This document shows, piece by piece, positions 25,345 through 33,173 of a stretch of DNA of 64,000 nt. A program made the translations under genes and the position numbers. Positions within the stretch are counted from its first letter, which is position 1; every line of letters starts with the position of its first letter. The notes below the pieces were generated by a model. That model had not been told where the DNA came from. It searched no databases and saw only the letters and a list, made by a program, of their open reading frames with translations. Source of the DNA: CAVUWL01 sp963700105 (GTDB lineage Bacteria; Actinomycetota; Thermoleophilia; Solirubrobacterales; 70-9); NCBI GenBank assembly GCA_963700105.1, contig CAVOWL010000004.1, positions 1,178,001 to 1,242,000 on the forward strand, written 5' to 3'.

Positions 25345-26149
25345 GGCAGCGCCGGGAGCGCACCACAGACAGAGGCCGAGGACGAGGTGTTGTAGCTACA
25401 CCCCAGGGGGTGCCCCCGCGTCGATGCGAAGATCTGCAGCACCGCGCCGACCACAGGCGTGATCGAACCGTGGCTTGGACGGTCACGACGTAGAAGCCCC
25501 GAGTAGAAAAACGCTTCAGCTCCCAGGCGCTTCCCTCGGTGCGGCGTGCCAGGTGGACGCGGTTGGACTTGATTTGCGCGCGACCGAACCAGCCGTGCAG
25601 GTCAATTCAACAGACGCGATCGAGCTGTGCCAAATGGCAGTTTTAGGCCGTGCTTCCGAGGAGTAGGTGGGTTCTCAGGGACAGGATCTAAGAAGGCCTT
25701 TGGTGCAAACGAACCGGACTCAGTGGTGGGTCTCGAACTGATGGACCCCAGACAGGAGGCGGCTCTCGAATACGACGGCGAGATCCGCACACCCATCTCC
25801 TAGATTGGCCGTAATGGGATCAATCATCGCGCGATCACACATTGAAGCACCCCTGCCAGCTGAGGGCGAGGGCGCAAAGGGTGGCAATAGAAAACTGCCG
25901 TCGGGTCGGACCACGTATCTCGGGCGCATCAGGGACGCTCTCAAATCGCACGATCCGAGAACGCTCGACTACCTCGCCCGATGCCCCTCCACGCTCAGAG
26001 GGAAAGCCCGATGCGCGAGGCCCCTGCAGAGCATTGGAACGATACTTACTCTCCTACCGCGGAGCGCCGCCGGGACGCAAGCTTGGCGCCGCGGCGCTAG
26101 ACGGTCACATCAGCGACCCCAGCCCAGGGGTACCTTATAGGATTGCGCC
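25345..26149. other. intergenic, no firm gene
   Basis: One plus-strand frame from about 25620 to a TAG at 25801 has protein-like acidic composition (GSKKAFGANEPDSVVGLELM) but no start codon with a ribosome binding site, so it may be the tail of a decayed gene. Nothing else is seen. Confidence 0.4.
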
Positions 26150-26551
26150 GTGCCGTTTACTCTCAGGAACCTCAGGGAGGACCTGGAGGACCTCGGGTCC
26201 AGATTCGATGGCGCCCCGGACCTGGAGTTTCGCTCGGCGACCGCCGCGCTCAACCTCGAGCAGTCCGGCCTGAGCTATCAGCGCGTCCCGCCCGGCTATC
26301 GTTTTCCGTATGGCCACACGCACAAGGAGCAGGAGGAGGTGTACGTGGTCCTGCGCGGGAGTGGGCGGATGAAGCTCGACGATAAAATCGTCGAGCTCAA
26401 GGAGTGGGACGCAGTGCGTGTCCCACCTGGTACGTGGCGAGGATACGAGGCCGGCTCAGAGGGTCTCGAGATCCTCGTCATCGGCGCACCCAATCTCGGC
26501 GAAGCTCCGCGCGAAGACGTCGATGGCCAGCGCAGCTGGTGGACTGACTAG
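26150..26551 (+). CDS. cupin-domain protein with altered motif 2
   Basis: A 133-residue single cupin starting at GTG. Motif 1 is PYGHTHKEQEEVYVVLRGSG (His56, His58, Glu62/63), and motif 2 is VPPGTWRGYEAG, where most metal cupins have His after PPGT/W. Here it is Arg97, so the fourth metal ligand is missing. Metal binding may be weak, or the role may be sugar- or ligand-binding rather than catalytic. Monocistronic, in a gene-poor area. Confidence 0.78.
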   Translation: MPFTLRNLREDLEDLGSRFDGAPDLEFRSATAALNLEQSGLSYQRVPPGYRFPYGHTHKEQEEVYVVLRGSGRMKLDDKIVELKEWDAVRVPPGTWRGYEAGSEGLEILVIGAPNLGEAPREDVDGQRSWWTD

Positions 26552-26877
26552 CACCTTTAAAAGTGGGAAAAGGAACTGCCCAGCCAAGGGCGGTGCGCTC
26601 TCCCCTTCTCGCCAGACTCCGCCCGTCTTTTGCAAACACTGGGAGCGGTGGCGGGATCTGCACAGTTATCGCCTCCTAGGTTGGCCTTGATAACGACGGT
26701 TGTTCAGCCCCGACTGACTACCGCTTCCCTGCAAACCGTCAAAGGGTTCAGGGCGAGACTCCAAGCGAACGATTTCTCCAGGGCCAGAGAAGGCGGGAAT
26801 CTAACCACCCGGACGAGTTTGAGCCTAGGGCAGATCGTGCCGATGAAAATGCTGCCTGGTCAGGTGCCGCCCAGGTG
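26552..26877. other. intergenic, no gene seen
   Basis: This is the space between the convergent ends of the cupin gene and the minus-strand membrane protein gene. No motif-bearing frame or clear terminator was seen. Confidence 0.45.
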
Positions 26878-27492
26878 TCATCCTGAGGCGGAGCCTGGCT
26901 CGCGCCGCGACTCAGCGTCCTCCTTGCGGTCCGACAGGGTCAGGAGCAGCGCTCCCAAGCCCCCCACCCCGAAGAACACCAAGATCGCGCCGAGCGCACC
27001 GCGGAACAGGTACCGCCCGAACAGACCGAGGACAGGTGGTCCGACAGAGATCCGCGCACTGCCCCCAGCTCCGGAGGTGTTCGAGGTGATGATCAGATAC
27101 CTGCCCGGATGGGGTGTGTCGAACGTACCCACAGCTCGGCCATAGTAAGGCCCCCGAGAGTACGTAAACGACGCTTCATAGCCCGAGATCGGGAGCACGT
27201 TCTTCGGCTCGGCGCCGGGCCGAATGGAGACCCTCAGTCCCCGCACCTCGAAGGCATCCGGCGTGCCGACGGCGTCTTCGTAATAGATCACGTAATGGCG
27301 CTGGGTGAGGGTGAGGACGCCCCTTCCTGGAACATTCACCACATGAAGCTCACCAAAGGCATTAACAATCGCCACCACAGCGAGGATTGCGCACGCAATG
27401 CTCCCCAGGACCCCGAGTGCCAAACTTGTGAAACCGCCAACCCTCAGAAGCACAATCTTCCGGCGGCGGCCGGGCGGTCCGCAACTCTCCAT
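26878..27492 (-). CDS. two-TM membrane protein with extracytoplasmic domain
   Basis: A 204-residue protein of unknown function. A basic start (GRRRKIVLLR) precedes TM1 (FTSLALGVLGSIACAILAVV). An extracytoplasmic beta-rich domain of about 110 residues follows (LTLTQRHYVIYYEDAVG; TFDTPHPGRYLIITSNTSGA), then TM2 (ALGAILVFFGVGGLGALLL) and a charged tail. This TM-beta domain-TM layout, with a YVIYYE strand, occurs in several actinobacterial proteins without assigned function. The ATG at 27492 is preferred to an upstream in-frame start at 27579, whose extra residues are not membrane-protein-like. Confidence 0.68.
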   Translation of the reverse strand: MESCGPPGRRRKIVLLRVGGFTSLALGVLGSIACAILAVVAIVNAFGELHVVNVPGRGVLTLTQRHYVIYYEDAVGTPDAFEVRGLRVSIRPGAEPKNVLPISGYEASFTYSRGPYYGRAVGTFDTPHPGRYLIITSNTSGAGGSARISVGPPVLGLFGRYLFRGALGAILVFFGVGGLGALLLTLSDRKEDAESRREPGSASG

Positions 27493-27992
27493 GACGACCG
27501 AACCTATCAGCCGCTGAGCGGTCGGCCGAAGGGCTCGCAAACGTCGCCCTCTGTCCTCTCGAACACACGGGAGCTCCATATGAGCAAGAGCCGCGCTGGT
27601 TCACCTTCATTCGGCTGCTTCGAAAGCAGTTTCCACAGCGAGCGCTCGCCCCAGCTGCAGGTGAACTGCAGGTGTGCTGGCGCTTCGATTGAGGTTAGAG
27701 AGGGTAAACCGTGCGCTCGCTCGTGGCGATTTGAGGCGGGTTGGCGTCACTGCGGGTGACGGCGAGGACAGCGATCGCGCTAGCACGCGGGCGTGTGCAG
27801 GAGAGCTTGAGCCGGAGGTGGCGATGACTTGCGTGCTCCGTAAGGACGAGCGATGCGCTCTGCTGGGCAAGCTTCCGCGAGCCACGCAGTACGGTCACCT
27901 AGCGTGCTTTTCGTCCTTTGCGATCGTCCAAGCGCAAATCGCGCCGAAACGGCCAAAAATGTGCCGACAAGATGTCTCCAGCGATCCCCAGA
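27493..27992. other. intergenic, no gene seen
   Basis: Promoter side of the two-TM protein and 3' side of the protease gene. Frames here are Arg/Ser-rich and motif-free. Confidence 0.45.
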
Positions 27993-29621
27993 TCAGGGCG
28001 CGTGGAACTTTTCGCAGTACGGACCCACGTTTTGTGCCTTGCTTAGGGTCACGTCAATGTGGCACATTTCCAATTCCGTGCCGTCTTCAATTTGCCCGGC
28101 GGTATCGATGTATTGCTGCTGGGTGGTTACCGGAACGCCGTTTATCGACGTGACGAGTACGAAGTATTCGTTGCGAACCGACTTCGAGACCACCTGGGCC
28201 AATTCGGTCTGCTGTTCGACAGGGGTGTCCTTGGTCACTGCTCCTACCAGCATTCCGCCCTTGAGTCCCTTGTTGGACACCTGTGTGCCTCCCGGCTGTT
28301 CGCTGTTGGATTCGAGGCAGAACCCAGTTTCATGTGACGAGTGCGGACAGCCAGCAAGCGGCGTCGCCAGGGCGTTGAGGCCGAGGCCGAGCCAGGCTGT
28401 CGATTCCCCCTTCGCGAGCTTAGGAACCACCCTACGCACGGTGGCCACCGAGATTGCATCGTTCTGGCTTTCGCCGCTACCTCTGGCGACGTTTACGCCC
28501 ACCAGTTCACCGTGGTCGTTGACGAGCGGCCCACCCGAGTTGCCCGGGTTGATCGCCGCGGTGGTCTGGTAGAGGTTCTTCAAGAGAAGGCCCGAGTTTT
28601 CGTTGTTTTCCTGCTCGAAGGCATCGTAGGAGACCGTGGCTTCGTCCTTCAAGGTGGAGAGGGTTCCCTGGGTGGCCTGGAAGGGGCTTTGGAGGAAGTC
28701 CTCCTGGGAATTTCCGTTACCTGGATAGCCAAGCGCGTAGACGGTGTCGCCCTGTTCGACCTTCCCCGGTTCAGCCATCGGAAGTGTCTTCAGATGAGAG
28801 GAGTTGACCTTGAGCATCGCGAGGTCGTCGCGGGCATCGACGGCAACCACGGTGGCAGGGGCCAGGCTCGTCGAGTCGTATCCCGCCTCGTAGGCGCTGG
28901 CGTTCATCACCACGTGCGCGTTGGTCACGATCAGGCCCTTATTACCGTTGTAGACCCAGGCCGAACCCGAATCGAGGATCTTGTTGGTGCCTCCGTTGAT
29001 CGGCGAGGCACCGACCCCTCTGCCGACCACCATGAGGGTTGATGGCTTGTCCGCGGTGATGATTTGCGACTCGTCGAGCGGACCCGAGGATCCCGATGAC
29101 GCGATGACGACCACCGCGACGGCGACGGCGACGAGCAGCAGTGCTCCGGCGCCGATTGCAAGGATCAGGCCTTTCTTGGGGCTGCCGCGGCCAGCCCCGG
29201 CCGATGCTTTAGGAGTTGGGCCGGGCGTCGGCTGGGGGGTGGCGACGGGAACCGTGATGGCTCCTCGAGGTCTTGGCTCTAGGCCGGCGGCGGCGTTCGG
29301 CTGGGCGCCCCCCAGCACGGTCGAACCCACTCGCATTTCATCCCCTGGGCCAAGTGCAGTCGGTTCGGTGATGCGCACCGCATTGACGAAGGTGCCCGTC
29401 CGTGAGCCGAGATCGCGGATCTCGATCGCTCCGTCGTGGACCCTGATTGAGGCGTGTTCATCTGAGACCTCCGGATCGCTCAGCGAGATGTCGCAGCTTG
29501 GATCGCTGCCGATGACCAAGCGCCTATCGATCTCGAAGGTCGACCCGGCAAGCTCGCCGGTGCGAATTTCAACAGCACCCGCCGGACCCTTTTGACCTCC
29601 ACCATCAGCTTCCTGGGGCAT
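27993..29621 (-). CDS. FHA-TM-trypsin-like (HtrA-type) membrane protease
   Basis: A 542-residue membrane protein with an unusual order. A cytoplasmic FHA phosphothreonine-binding domain (about 16-105; VIGSDPSCDISL, SDEHASIR, GSRTGTFVN) is followed by a Pro-rich linker, one TM (151-173) and an extracytoplasmic trypsin-2/HtrA-like protease. The triad is complete: His236 (TNAHVV), Asp266 (RDDLAMLK) and Ser362 (NPGNSGGPL). The C-terminal 420-520 segment has a PDZ-like GVPVTTQQQYID. The start at 29621 is supported by GGGAGG five bases upstream. Ser/Thr-kinase signalling inside the cell could control proteolysis outside (inference). Confidence 0.88.
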   Translation of the reverse strand: MPQEADGGGQKGPAGAVEIRTGELAGSTFEIDRRLVIGSDPSCDISLSDPEVSDEHASIRVHDGAIEIRDLGSRTGTFVNAVRITEPTALGPGDEMRVGSTVLGGAQPNAAAGLEPRPRGAITVPVATPQPTPGPTPKASAGAGRGSPKKGLILAIGAGALLLVAVAVAVVVIASSGSSGPLDESQIITADKPSTLMVVGRGVGASPINGGTNKILDSGSAWVYNGNKGLIVTNAHVVMNASAYEAGYDSTSLAPATVVAVDARDDLAMLKVNSSHLKTLPMAEPGKVEQGDTVYALGYPGNGNSQEDFLQSPFQATQGTLSTLKDEATVSYDAFEQENNENSGLLLKNLYQTTAAINPGNSGGPLVNDHGELVGVNVARGSGESQNDAISVATVRRVVPKLAKGESTAWLGLGLNALATPLAGCPHSSHETGFCLESNSEQPGGTQVSNKGLKGGMLVGAVTKDTPVEQQTELAQVVSKSVRNEYFVLVTSINGVPVTTQQQYIDTAGQIEDGTELEMCHIDVTLSKAQNVGPYCEKFHAP

Positions 29622-30052
29622 ATCGCCTCCCGTTGCTTCTGTGCGTGGCCACGCACAGAAGCTGAAGCGTACCGACATCACATAGAGCAGCTGTCGCTCG
29701 GTCAGCTTCGTCGCTCACAGGATTATCCTAGTTCTTTCAACCGAACCGGGTGCATTCGGTCCAAATGAGCGGGCTGCCCTCGCAGGACCGCTCGACCACA
29801 TTCACGAAGGCGCCGGATTGCCGACGCCCCCGCCGCGCCTCCGGGACCTATATGCGTACCCGTACAAACTTCTACCGCGGTGACCTGATGACCGACGATT
29901 AGTGCCTTGAGCATCTCCTGCCGAGTTGCAGACCGCCGTAGCGGCGCCTGTGCCGGTTTGAGATCGAGGGCGGTCGAGTCCTCGCTGCCGGACCGAGAGA
30001 CGCCTTGAAATAGCGCGAGCGCCAATAAAAGCCACCCAGCTACCCCCGCGGG
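29622..30052. other. intergenic, doubtful small ORF only
   Basis: A minus-strand frame at 29723-30025 begins TTG with a short hydrophobic run (LALALFQG) and continues for 100 codons without motifs. It starts 27 bases after the secreted PKD protein. I do not call it, for want of a credible start. Otherwise nothing is seen. Confidence 0.4.
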
Positions 30053-31918
30053 CTACTTCCTTGCCGGCGCGAAGCGCCGCTTGGCTGCGGCGACGCAGTG
30101 TGGGCGCTTGCTCTTATTGAGCTTCTTGCATGCCTTGAGTGCCCGCGCGAGCTTCTGCGCGCCACTGGGCGTCGTGAGCTGTCCACCTACTCCCGGAGGT
30201 CCGCCGCCCGGAGTCGAGCCGGTCCCTCCACCCGGGAACCCGGGGTTTGCGCCAGACGTAGAGACGGTGTATGCGATCGTGGCTTTGCTGCGTAGGCCAT
30301 CGTGGCTCACGGCGGTCACCGCATAGGTGTATGACCCGGCGGTGGAGGCGGTGAGGCTGCCGGGGCTGGCGCTTCCGTGGGAATCGGTGCACGATTCGAT
30401 CCCCGGCCCGCCCGCCGCTTCGGCGCAGGAGAACCTTGTAGGGATGTCTTCGCCCACCAAATACATCTGGTGATCGGCCGGAGCTTCGATCGTCGCCGAC
30501 GGCGGGCCCACCGCCGCCCCGGTTACGTTTATCGGCAGCGTTTGCGTCGAGGCGTCTGCCGTCCCGTTGCTATCAATCACCGTCAGCGACACCTGGTATT
30601 CGCCTGGACTAAGGTAGGTGTGATTGGGGGTGGGACCGCTGTTAGTGTCGACCGGCGAACCGTCACCAAAGTTCCATTCGTATGTGGTGATCGGGGCGCT
30701 GATGTCGTAGGAGGCGCTCCCTTCGAACCTGATGGGGTGGCCGGTTTCGCCGGTGGCGGGCGCGGTGAAGGCGGGCGTGGGACCGATCCGAGCGGCACAT
30801 CCGGCCGGTTCGTTCTTGGTGGCCGGCGCTGGCGTCTTCGTTGATTCCTGGCTCCAGATCTGCTGCGTGTAGTAGCTGTTACCGTTGATCAGTTGATTGA
30901 AGGCAGTGTCATCGACGAGGCTGCCACCAAGCGGGGTGCCATAGACCTCCGGCTGTAGTTCGACAGTTGGCCCGGTGCACTTGTCGGCGACCTCTTCCCC
31001 GTGTTCATCGGTATAGCCGGTTTCGGGTTCGGGATCGGTTGCGGACTCCACGATCTCGTGGATCTCAGAGTCGAGAGTGCCGTCGGCGTCCCTGTCTCCG
31101 CCCACACCGGTCGGCGCTTGACCGGAGTCGCATTCGGGGACGTAGGGCAGGTCGCTATATACGGCCACCTTCTTTTCGGGGCCGAGTTCGGTGATCTCAC
31201 TATGGTAGGCGCAGAATTCTTCGGGCGCGCATTCGCCGAATTCACACGTCGTTACCCCCTTGGGCGTGTAGAGGAGATACTGCGCCTCCGGCGCGCTCGC
31301 CGAGTCGGTCGGCCAGTGGTTGGCTTCAATCTGTTCCAAGATCTCTTTGCGGATCTGCTTGTCGGTCAGGCAGGGAGCCATGGCCCCGGTGCAGCCTTCG
31401 GATTCTTCCGGCGGGGGATAGGGACCACTGGCGTATACGTCGTCGCCGAATTCGACCTTGCCGGTGATCGCTTTTCCTTCATTGTTCGTGTACTGCTTGG
31501 CGACGGAGAACTCATCAGTGGTCCGCGAGCTTTCGGCCTGGAGGTCCTTGGCGTATTGGATGATCGGTCCCGTATATTGGTTTGGAAATTCTCCAGCTTT
31601 CTGCTGCCAGAAGATCAAATACAGTTTCGAGGTGAGCATCAGGGGACCGTTGTGGTACACAACCGGTGGCTGAGGCCCGCCGACGCTAAGTGGCGCCGCG
31701 CGGCCACGCAAGGCCAGGAGAGCCTGGGCTTTCCTGACTTTGGGCGTGGGTGTGACGCCGTAGGCACGGCCGTGGACAAACACCACGCGGGCCTCCGCGA
31801 CGCCATCGCCGAGGGCGAGCAGCGCGACCACGAGCACGAACATCGTGACAAGGGGCCCGGCAAGCCAACATCTCACCCGACTGGGGGGAGGAAGGGAGGC
31901 TCGCGGATCGGAGTTCAT
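30053..31918 (-). CDS. secreted EXORDIUM-like protein with PKD domain
   Basis: A 621-residue exported protein. A signal peptide (LVTMFVLVVALLALGDGVAE, ending near residue 43) is followed by a region that opens VVYHNGPLMLTSKLYLIFWQ and contains EIHEIVESATDPEPETGY, both reminiscent of plant EXORDIUM/phosphate-induced proteins and their bacterial relatives. A PKD domain follows (ITTYEWNFGDGSPVD, HTYLSPGEYQVSLTV), then a second Ig-like unit, a Gly/Pro-rich spacer and a basic tail with CKKLNKSKRPHC. That C-x10-C tail recurs in two proteins of the giant operon. The role is probably surface or matrix related. Confidence 0.78.
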   Translation of the reverse strand: MNSDPRASLPPPSRVRCWLAGPLVTMFVLVVALLALGDGVAEARVVFVHGRAYGVTPTPKVRKAQALLALRGRAAPLSVGGPQPPVVYHNGPLMLTSKLYLIFWQQKAGEFPNQYTGPIIQYAKDLQAESSRTTDEFSVAKQYTNNEGKAITGKVEFGDDVYASGPYPPPEESEGCTGAMAPCLTDKQIRKEILEQIEANHWPTDSASAPEAQYLLYTPKGVTTCEFGECAPEEFCAYHSEITELGPEKKVAVYSDLPYVPECDSGQAPTGVGGDRDADGTLDSEIHEIVESATDPEPETGYTDEHGEEVADKCTGPTVELQPEVYGTPLGGSLVDDTAFNQLINGNSYYTQQIWSQESTKTPAPATKNEPAGCAARIGPTPAFTAPATGETGHPIRFEGSASYDISAPITTYEWNFGDGSPVDTNSGPTPNHTYLSPGEYQVSLTVIDSNGTADASTQTLPINVTGAAVGPPSATIEAPADHQMYLVGEDIPTRFSCAEAAGGPGIESCTDSHGSASPGSLTASTAGSYTYAVTAVSHDGLRSKATIAYTVSTSGANPGFPGGGTGSTPGGGPPGVGGQLTTPSGAQKLARALKACKKLNKSKRPHCVAAAKRRFAPARK

Positions 31919-32588
31919 TGGCCCCCAAGCTTATGCGTGCCAGTAGATGCTGCCCTGCAATCTGGCCGCGGTGTGTGCAGCCCAGATCGACCCAGGCTGT
32001 GCGCGCACTCGATCGCGTCTGCGCGGGCCGGAGCCTGGCCCATGATCGAGCTCGCCGGGAAGCCGGATCTCAAATACGCGCCCTGCTCCTTTACCCGCGG
32101 GCGCGGGCTGCAGCGGTCCCCCGGGGCCCAGGGGGCTCGGCAAGTCGCTGGTCGAAGCGGCCTGCGAGCAGCAGCGACAGGCGCCTATGAGGTCTTTGAC
32201 CTGCAGGTGGCGCCCGCTCCCGCGGCCAGCCATCTCCGGCCCTTGCCCGCGTCACAGCCCCCGGCCGATTCATCGCAGCCACGCCTGAGGATCAGAGGAC
32301 TGAGCAGCTACCAAAAGGGGGCATATTTGCAGAGCTTTTGTCTCGCAATCAGCGGAAAGTCTTCGGCAGCCACTCGGACGCGCGCCGATATTGCCATCGT
32401 TTTGTCGGCACTCTGCGCGAGAAGCACCTCAACGTTGTGGAGGAATCAAGCGATCCCTCTGCACTCGGCTGTGCAGCGCATGGATCGTACGAGCATCGAG
32501 TGGTTCGCGGCTCCCCGCAGCCGCGGCCATGACGCGGCGACGGGTGGGGCTGTTCGAGGCATCGGGGTAGCTGGAAGCCGAAAGGTTC
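31919..32588. other. intergenic, no gene seen
   Basis: Upstream of the secreted PKD protein. The open frames here are antisense continuations or short motif-free frames. Confidence 0.45.
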
Positions 32589-32619
32589 GGTCCTGACCAG
32601 GTCGAGTCTGGTCAGGACC
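32589..32619. promoter_or_regulatory. 12-bp inverted repeat upstream of MarR-ABC
   Basis: GGTCCTGACCAG and CTGGTCAGGACC form a perfect 12-bp inverted repeat with a 7-nt spacer, and a further GGTCAGG copy follows at 32637-32643. It could be a MarR operator. A terminator is less likely because no gene ends nearby. Confidence 0.6.
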
Positions 32620-32650
32620 GGTCACACCTGCCGCCTTGGTCAGGCAATCC

Positions 32651-32683
32651 GGTTCGCCCGCAGAATAGTTCGACGGGCGAACC
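32651..32683. promoter_or_regulatory. 10-bp inverted repeat just upstream of MarR
   Basis: GGTTCGCCCG (32651-32660) and CGGGCGAACC (32674-32683) are separated by 13 nt, ending 19 bases before the MarR GTG. This is the position expected for an operator covering the promoter of the MarR-ABC operon. Confidence 0.62.
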
Positions 32684-32702
32684 ACATTGGTAGCCTCCTG
32701 GG

Positions 32703-33173
32703 GTGAGCAGGCAGCCAAGGAGCGATAACGGCGTCGAGGCGATCAGGGCGCTGGCGCGAGTCTCGCGACTGCTCGAACGCTCGTCCTCGGATCTCAATCT
32801 CGCCCACTATCGCGTCCTAGCCGCCGTCGCCGACGGTGACGAGCGGGCCTCACGGGTCGCCGACCGGCTGGCGCTCGGCAAGCCGACCGTCAGCGCCGCC
32901 GTCGACTCGCTGTGCCGGCGCCGGCTACTCTCGCGCGCTGATGTCGAGGGCGACCGGCGGGCGGCGACACTGGGCCTGACTGCGGCCGGGGAGAAGGCTC
33001 TGGCCGTGGTCGAGCGGGCGATGCTGGAGCGGATCGAGGACCTCTGCGCCCGCACCCCCGACGGCGTCAGGGTGCTCGAGTCGCTCAGCTGGCTCGGCGA
33101 GGCGCTCGACGAGGCGGCCGCCGAGAAAAGTGCGCTGCGCGCTGCGCAACGTGCCGGCGGGCCTGTGGCTTGA
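32703..33173 (+). CDS. MarR family regulator of the ABC exporter
   Basis: A 156-residue winged-helix regulator starting at GTG. LNLAHYRVLAAVADGDERAS leads into the recognition helix RLALGKPTVSAAVDSLCRRR and the wing ADVEGDRRAATLGLTAAGEK, the family's D-x-R-(R/A) wing. Its stop overlaps the start of the ABC exporter by 4 bp, so the two are translationally coupled and probably share the operators at 32589-32683. The wording of the recognition helix differs from the decayed MarR gene at 16.9 kb, so they are not recent copies. Confidence 0.87.
   Translation: MSRQPRSDNGVEAIRALARVSRLLERSSSDLNLAHYRVLAAVADGDERASRVADRLALGKPTVSAAVDSLCRRRLLSRADVEGDRRAATLGLTAAGEKALAVVERAMLERIEDLCARTPDGVRVLESLSWLGEALDEAAAEKSALRAAQRAGGPVA

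Noticed and set aside
25720..25944. Short minus-strand frame near 25.8 kb
   Set aside because: No ribosome binding site or motif. A plus-strand frame over the same bases is equally plausible, so neither was called.
29723..30025. 100-codon minus-strand frame with a short hydrophobic run
   Set aside because: Only a TTG start, no ribosome binding site and no motif; kept only as a note in the intergenic entry.
31001..32596. 531-codon open frame antisense to the secreted PKD protein
   Set aside because: The minus-strand protein has a signal peptide, a PKD domain and coherent composition. The antisense frame has no motif and is a high-GC shadow.
32589..32619. Inverted repeat read as an intrinsic terminator
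   Set aside because: No gene ends upstream of it in either direction within several hundred bases, and no T-run follows. An operator is more likely.
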